Of a stretch of DNA of 64,000 nucleotides, positions 61,805-64,000 are shown in pieces. This stretch comes from Acidobacteriota bacterium. Its GTDB lineage: Bacteria; Acidobacteriota; Blastocatellia; RBC074. Under the pieces are notes generated by a model, which saw only the letters and a program-made list of their open reading frames with translations, was not told the origin of the DNA and ran no database searches. Numbering within the stretch: position 1 is the first letter of the stretch; the number at the start of each line of letters is the position of its first letter. Location of the stretch: assembly GCA_018268995.1 (NCBI GenBank), contig JAFDVL010000064.1:1-64000 (forward strand), in the 5' to 3' direction. A program made the translations under genes and the position numbers.

Positions 61805-62661
61805 ACGCAAGTCTAGCTGAAACTCCATCCCTTGGTTCGTCGTGGCCCTTGTGGCGCAGGCAAATCGTCGGCATCCTGCGACTCGAAATCAAAAAGAACT
61901 TCCTGAGTAAACGTGCCCTGCCAATGTATTTGCTGGCCGCGATTCCGGTTGTCATCCTGATGATGCTGGCCGTTTTTGATCGAGGGATGCAACGCGGAGT
62001 GCGAACCAATTTGTCACAGGCATTTATCGTCTTCTCGAACCTGCACGAAGGGTTAATCTTGCGCACGGTGATCTTTTTCGGTTGTGCCTGGATTTTCATG
62101 AATCTGTTTCGCGGCGAGGTCGTGGACAAAAGTCTGCACTATTATTTTCTCTCTGCCGTCAAACGCGAGGTTCTTGTTGTCGGGAAATATCTTTCCGGGT
62201 TGATTGCATCCTGCACTTTGTTTTTGCTGACCACCATCGGCGCGCTGTTCTTTTTGCTTTTACCACGAGGCTTACAGGCCAATCTGGATTACATTTTCGA
62301 CGGACCAGGTTGGGCGCAAATTGTAGATTACCTGGGCATCACGATTCTGGCATGCATTGGCTACGGCGCATTGTTTATGGTCATCGGATTGTTCTTTCGC
62401 AATCCGATTATCCCCGCTCTGCTCGTCTATGGATGGGAGTGGTTGAATTTCTTATTGCCCCCCATGCTGAAGAAAATCAGTATCATCCATTATCTACATT
62501 CATTGGTTCCAGTTCCCGTAAATGAAGGGCCGCTGGCCATTATTGGTGAACCAACACCTTCATGGATTGCGATTTCCGGGATGCTTGCAGTGACAGCAAT
62601 TGTACTAGGTCTAGCCAGTGTCAAGATCCGGCGAATGGAAATCCAATACGGTAGCGAATAA
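61801..62661 (+). CDS. ABC-2 type transporter permease
   Basis: A 286-residue inner-membrane protein. A cytoplasmic N-terminus (IVGILRLEIKKNFLSKRALP) precedes about six membrane segments, including MYLLAAIPVVILMMLAVF and FLLTTIGALFFLLLP. The motif VDKSLHYYFLSAVKREVLVVGKYLSG is typical of this permease group. Translation is coupled to the ATPase (ATGA at 61801). It is the last gene of the transporter run; the 250 bp after it hold no recognised gene, only a weak 6-bp hairpin near 62690. Confidence 0.9.
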   Translation: MNASLAETPSLGSSWPLWRRQIVGILRLEIKKNFLSKRALPMYLLAAIPVVILMMLAVFDRGMQRGVRTNLSQAFIVFSNLHEGLILRTVIFFGCAWIFMNLFRGEVVDKSLHYYFLSAVKREVLVVGKYLSGLIASCTLFLLTTIGALFFLLLPRGLQANLDYIFDGPGWAQIVDYLGITILACIGYGALFMVIGLFFRNPIIPALLVYGWEWLNFLLPPMLKKISIIHYLHSLVPVPVNEGPLAIIGEPTPSWIAISGMLAVTAIVLGLASVKIRRMEIQYGSE

Positions 62662-62747
62662 CGATTTAGCTGATTGGGATTGGCTCTTAAAAGTGGGGCT
62701 AAAAACTGAGAGCCGATCACAAGTTTTGGGACTTGCAACCGGCTCGA

Positions 62748-62778
<31 letters not shown>

Positions 62779-62911
62779 TAGATTGCCAACAATTTTAAGC
62801 AGCTAACAAAATTTGTCAAGCCCTAAAATGATTTTTCGTGCAACTTTGAGGTAATAGATTAAATCTTTTATTTTAATCGGTTTAGCCAAACATTTTTCAG
62901 CCGAATTTGAC

Positions 62912-64000
62912 TTAAATTTGAGCTTCAAAACGTTTACGAAATACCTCGACACTGAGCTTTCCAGTTTCCGCCAAGGTTTCAAGCCAGGTCGCATCACTAA
63001 AATCACGCGCATTCAGGCGAACCATGTAATCACGCGCAACCTGATAGCTTTCGGTGTCCACATCTACGGGCCGTCTTCGCCCGGAGCCAGTCGTATGATC
63101 CAACACTTCCTTGAAAGGAATCGGGAGAAATTCTCCCCCCTGAATCGTAATCATTGCGCCTGAGCCACCTTTGAGTAAATAGGTCACAGAGGCATAACCC
63201 AAGTCCCTGGCAATCTCTGCATCCATTGGAATCGGGGGCGCACAACGCAACTCGTAGCCAATTGTTTTATCCACGATAGTGACCTTGATGTCACGTGCCT
63301 CAAGTCGTCTTTCAACTTCGCTTTTGACTTTTCGGCCCAGGTCTACTTCTGACACGCGAATATTGCCTTGCGCGTCGCGGTCAACGTTGCGTAAATCCTC
63401 AACCTCGTCGGGCGAAAGGTATTCCACCAATGCCTCAGCGAGCAGGACAACACCAAAACTGCGCCCCATTGCGCGACGCTTGATAATTGCGCCTTCGACA
63501 ACATCGCAAATATCGGAAAGCCGAATCGTATCGCTCTTGAACTCTTCGGGAATAATCGTGCAGGTTGCGCTGGCAGCCTTTCCGATTCCCAACGTGAGAT
63601 GCCCAGTCGGGCGGCCCATTGTGACCCCCAAATACCAACGTCCGGTCGTACGGGCATCTTCCATCAGGCTTTGCACAATGCCAACGCCAACGTGTCTGGC
63701 GGTTTCATAGCCGAGCGTTGGCACAGGCAACGGCATCCACAGATCATTATCTATGCTCTTGGGGATCATCACGACCTTGATTGCCCCATTTGTGGCGTCT
63801 GAGACAGCAGCAGCGCTGCGAATCATGTCATCGCCACCGATGGCAACCAATGATTCGATCCCAAGTTTTTTGAGTGCGGAAATCGTGTTTTCCAGCGCTT
63901 CTGGATCGCGCGTAATGTCACGCCGCGAAGCGCCCAGTACCACGCCGCCATCCAAGTGAATACGCGAGACTTCATTGATTGTCAGTTCGTGCCACTCATC
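62912..64000 (-). CDS. 6-phosphofructokinase, probably PPi-dependent (partial)
   Basis: C-terminal 362 residues of a phosphofructokinase; the N-terminus lies beyond the right edge. The frame runs to the window end, so the start is not seen. The substrate block reads GGDDM, where ATP-type enzymes have GGDG, and PKSIDNDL, where ATP-type enzymes have Gly before the TIDND. Asp and Lys at these two sites are the established marks of PPi dependence. GRPTGHLTLGIGKAA and AMGRSFGVVLLAEAL complete the family core. The enzyme phosphorylates fructose 6-phosphate in glycolysis. Confidence 0.9.
   Translation of the reverse strand, partial: DEWHELTINEVSRIHLDGGVVLGASRRDITRDPEALENTISALKKLGIESLVAIGGDDMIRSAAAVSDATNGAIKVVMIPKSIDNDLWMPLPVPTLGYETARHVGVGIVQSLMEDARTTGRWYLGVTMGRPTGHLTLGIGKAASATCTIIPEEFKSDTIRLSDICDVVEGAIIKRRAMGRSFGVVLLAEALVEYLSPDEVEDLRNVDRDAQGNIRVSEVDLGRKVKSEVERRLEARDIKVTIVDKTIGYELRCAPPIPMDAEIARDLGYASVTYLLKGGSGAMITIQGGEFLPIPFKEVLDHTTGSGRRRPVDVDTESYQVARDYMVRLNARDFSDATWLETLAETGKLSVEVFRKRFEAQI

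Overview
The window looks like chromosomal DNA of an Acidobacteriota bacterium, most likely of the Blastocatellia type. This is inferred from family content: a TonB receptor with an N-terminal carboxypeptidase-like domain, a long SBBP-repeat protein with a TIGR03437-type C-terminus, DUF5107/TPR and PVC-type dehydrogenase-cytochrome proteins, many Gfo/Idh/MocA and TIM-barrel sugar enzymes, and abundant intergenic palindromic repeats. No rRNA, CRISPR array, transposase or integrase was recognised.

Layout. 1-6.7 kb: the N-terminal part of a TonB-dependent receptor, a GntR/FCD regulator with a palindromic operator, a phage-like P-loop ATPase, then a ceramidase-family enzyme, an amidohydrolase and a sugar-phosphate isomerase/epimerase-like protein. 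6.8-13.8 kb: an outer-membrane porin, a NrfHA ammonifying nitrite reductase, a Gfo/Idh/MocA oxidoreductase, a PCYCGC-type lipoprotein and a B12-binding radical SAM enzyme. 13.9-21.6 kb: an accessory block of mostly small proteins (DUF1508, an orphan GroEL, fasciclin, coiled-coil proteins, a Crp-type regulator, two paralogues of an unknown family, an omega-like protein, an RRM protein) that ends next to the 3' half of a tRNA-Met gene. 21.6-40.5 kb: catabolic and secreted proteins (PhyH dioxygenase, DMT permease, S41 and S9 peptidases, DUF5107, rhamnose mutarotase-like, cupin, PVC cytochrome, SBBP protein) separated by palindromic repeats. 40.5-44.3 kb: a housekeeping operon rplU-rpmA-obgE-nadD-rsfS-rlmH-dksA-like. 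45-52 kb: a tightly coupled six-gene operon of sulfatase, two sulfurtransferases, GMC oxidoreductase, RraA-like and Gfo/Idh/MocA proteins. 52-62.7 kb: an ECF sigma factor with a ZAS/FecR protein, a DUF4097 lipoprotein and ABC-2 type transporter genes. The window closes inside a phosphofructokinase with PPi-type active-site residues.

Main discovery. The PCYCGC-type lipoprotein at 11580-12077 (minus) is interrupted by an in-frame TGA at 11703-11705, exactly where its family has the first Cys of a CxxC pair. The reading frame continues for 40 conserved-looking residues to a TAG only 12 nt before the next gene. A perfect 7-bp hairpin with a GUU loop starts 11 nt after the TGA, with its loop 18 nt downstream, which fits a bacterial SECIS element. 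I read this as a selenoprotein that standard gene calling would truncate. Secondary points of interest are the truncated tRNA-Met (a possible attachment-site scar), the tandem hairpins in the RRM gene leader, a palindromic repeat inserted in frame inside a coding region, and a His-ligated (CxxCH) first haem site in NrfA.
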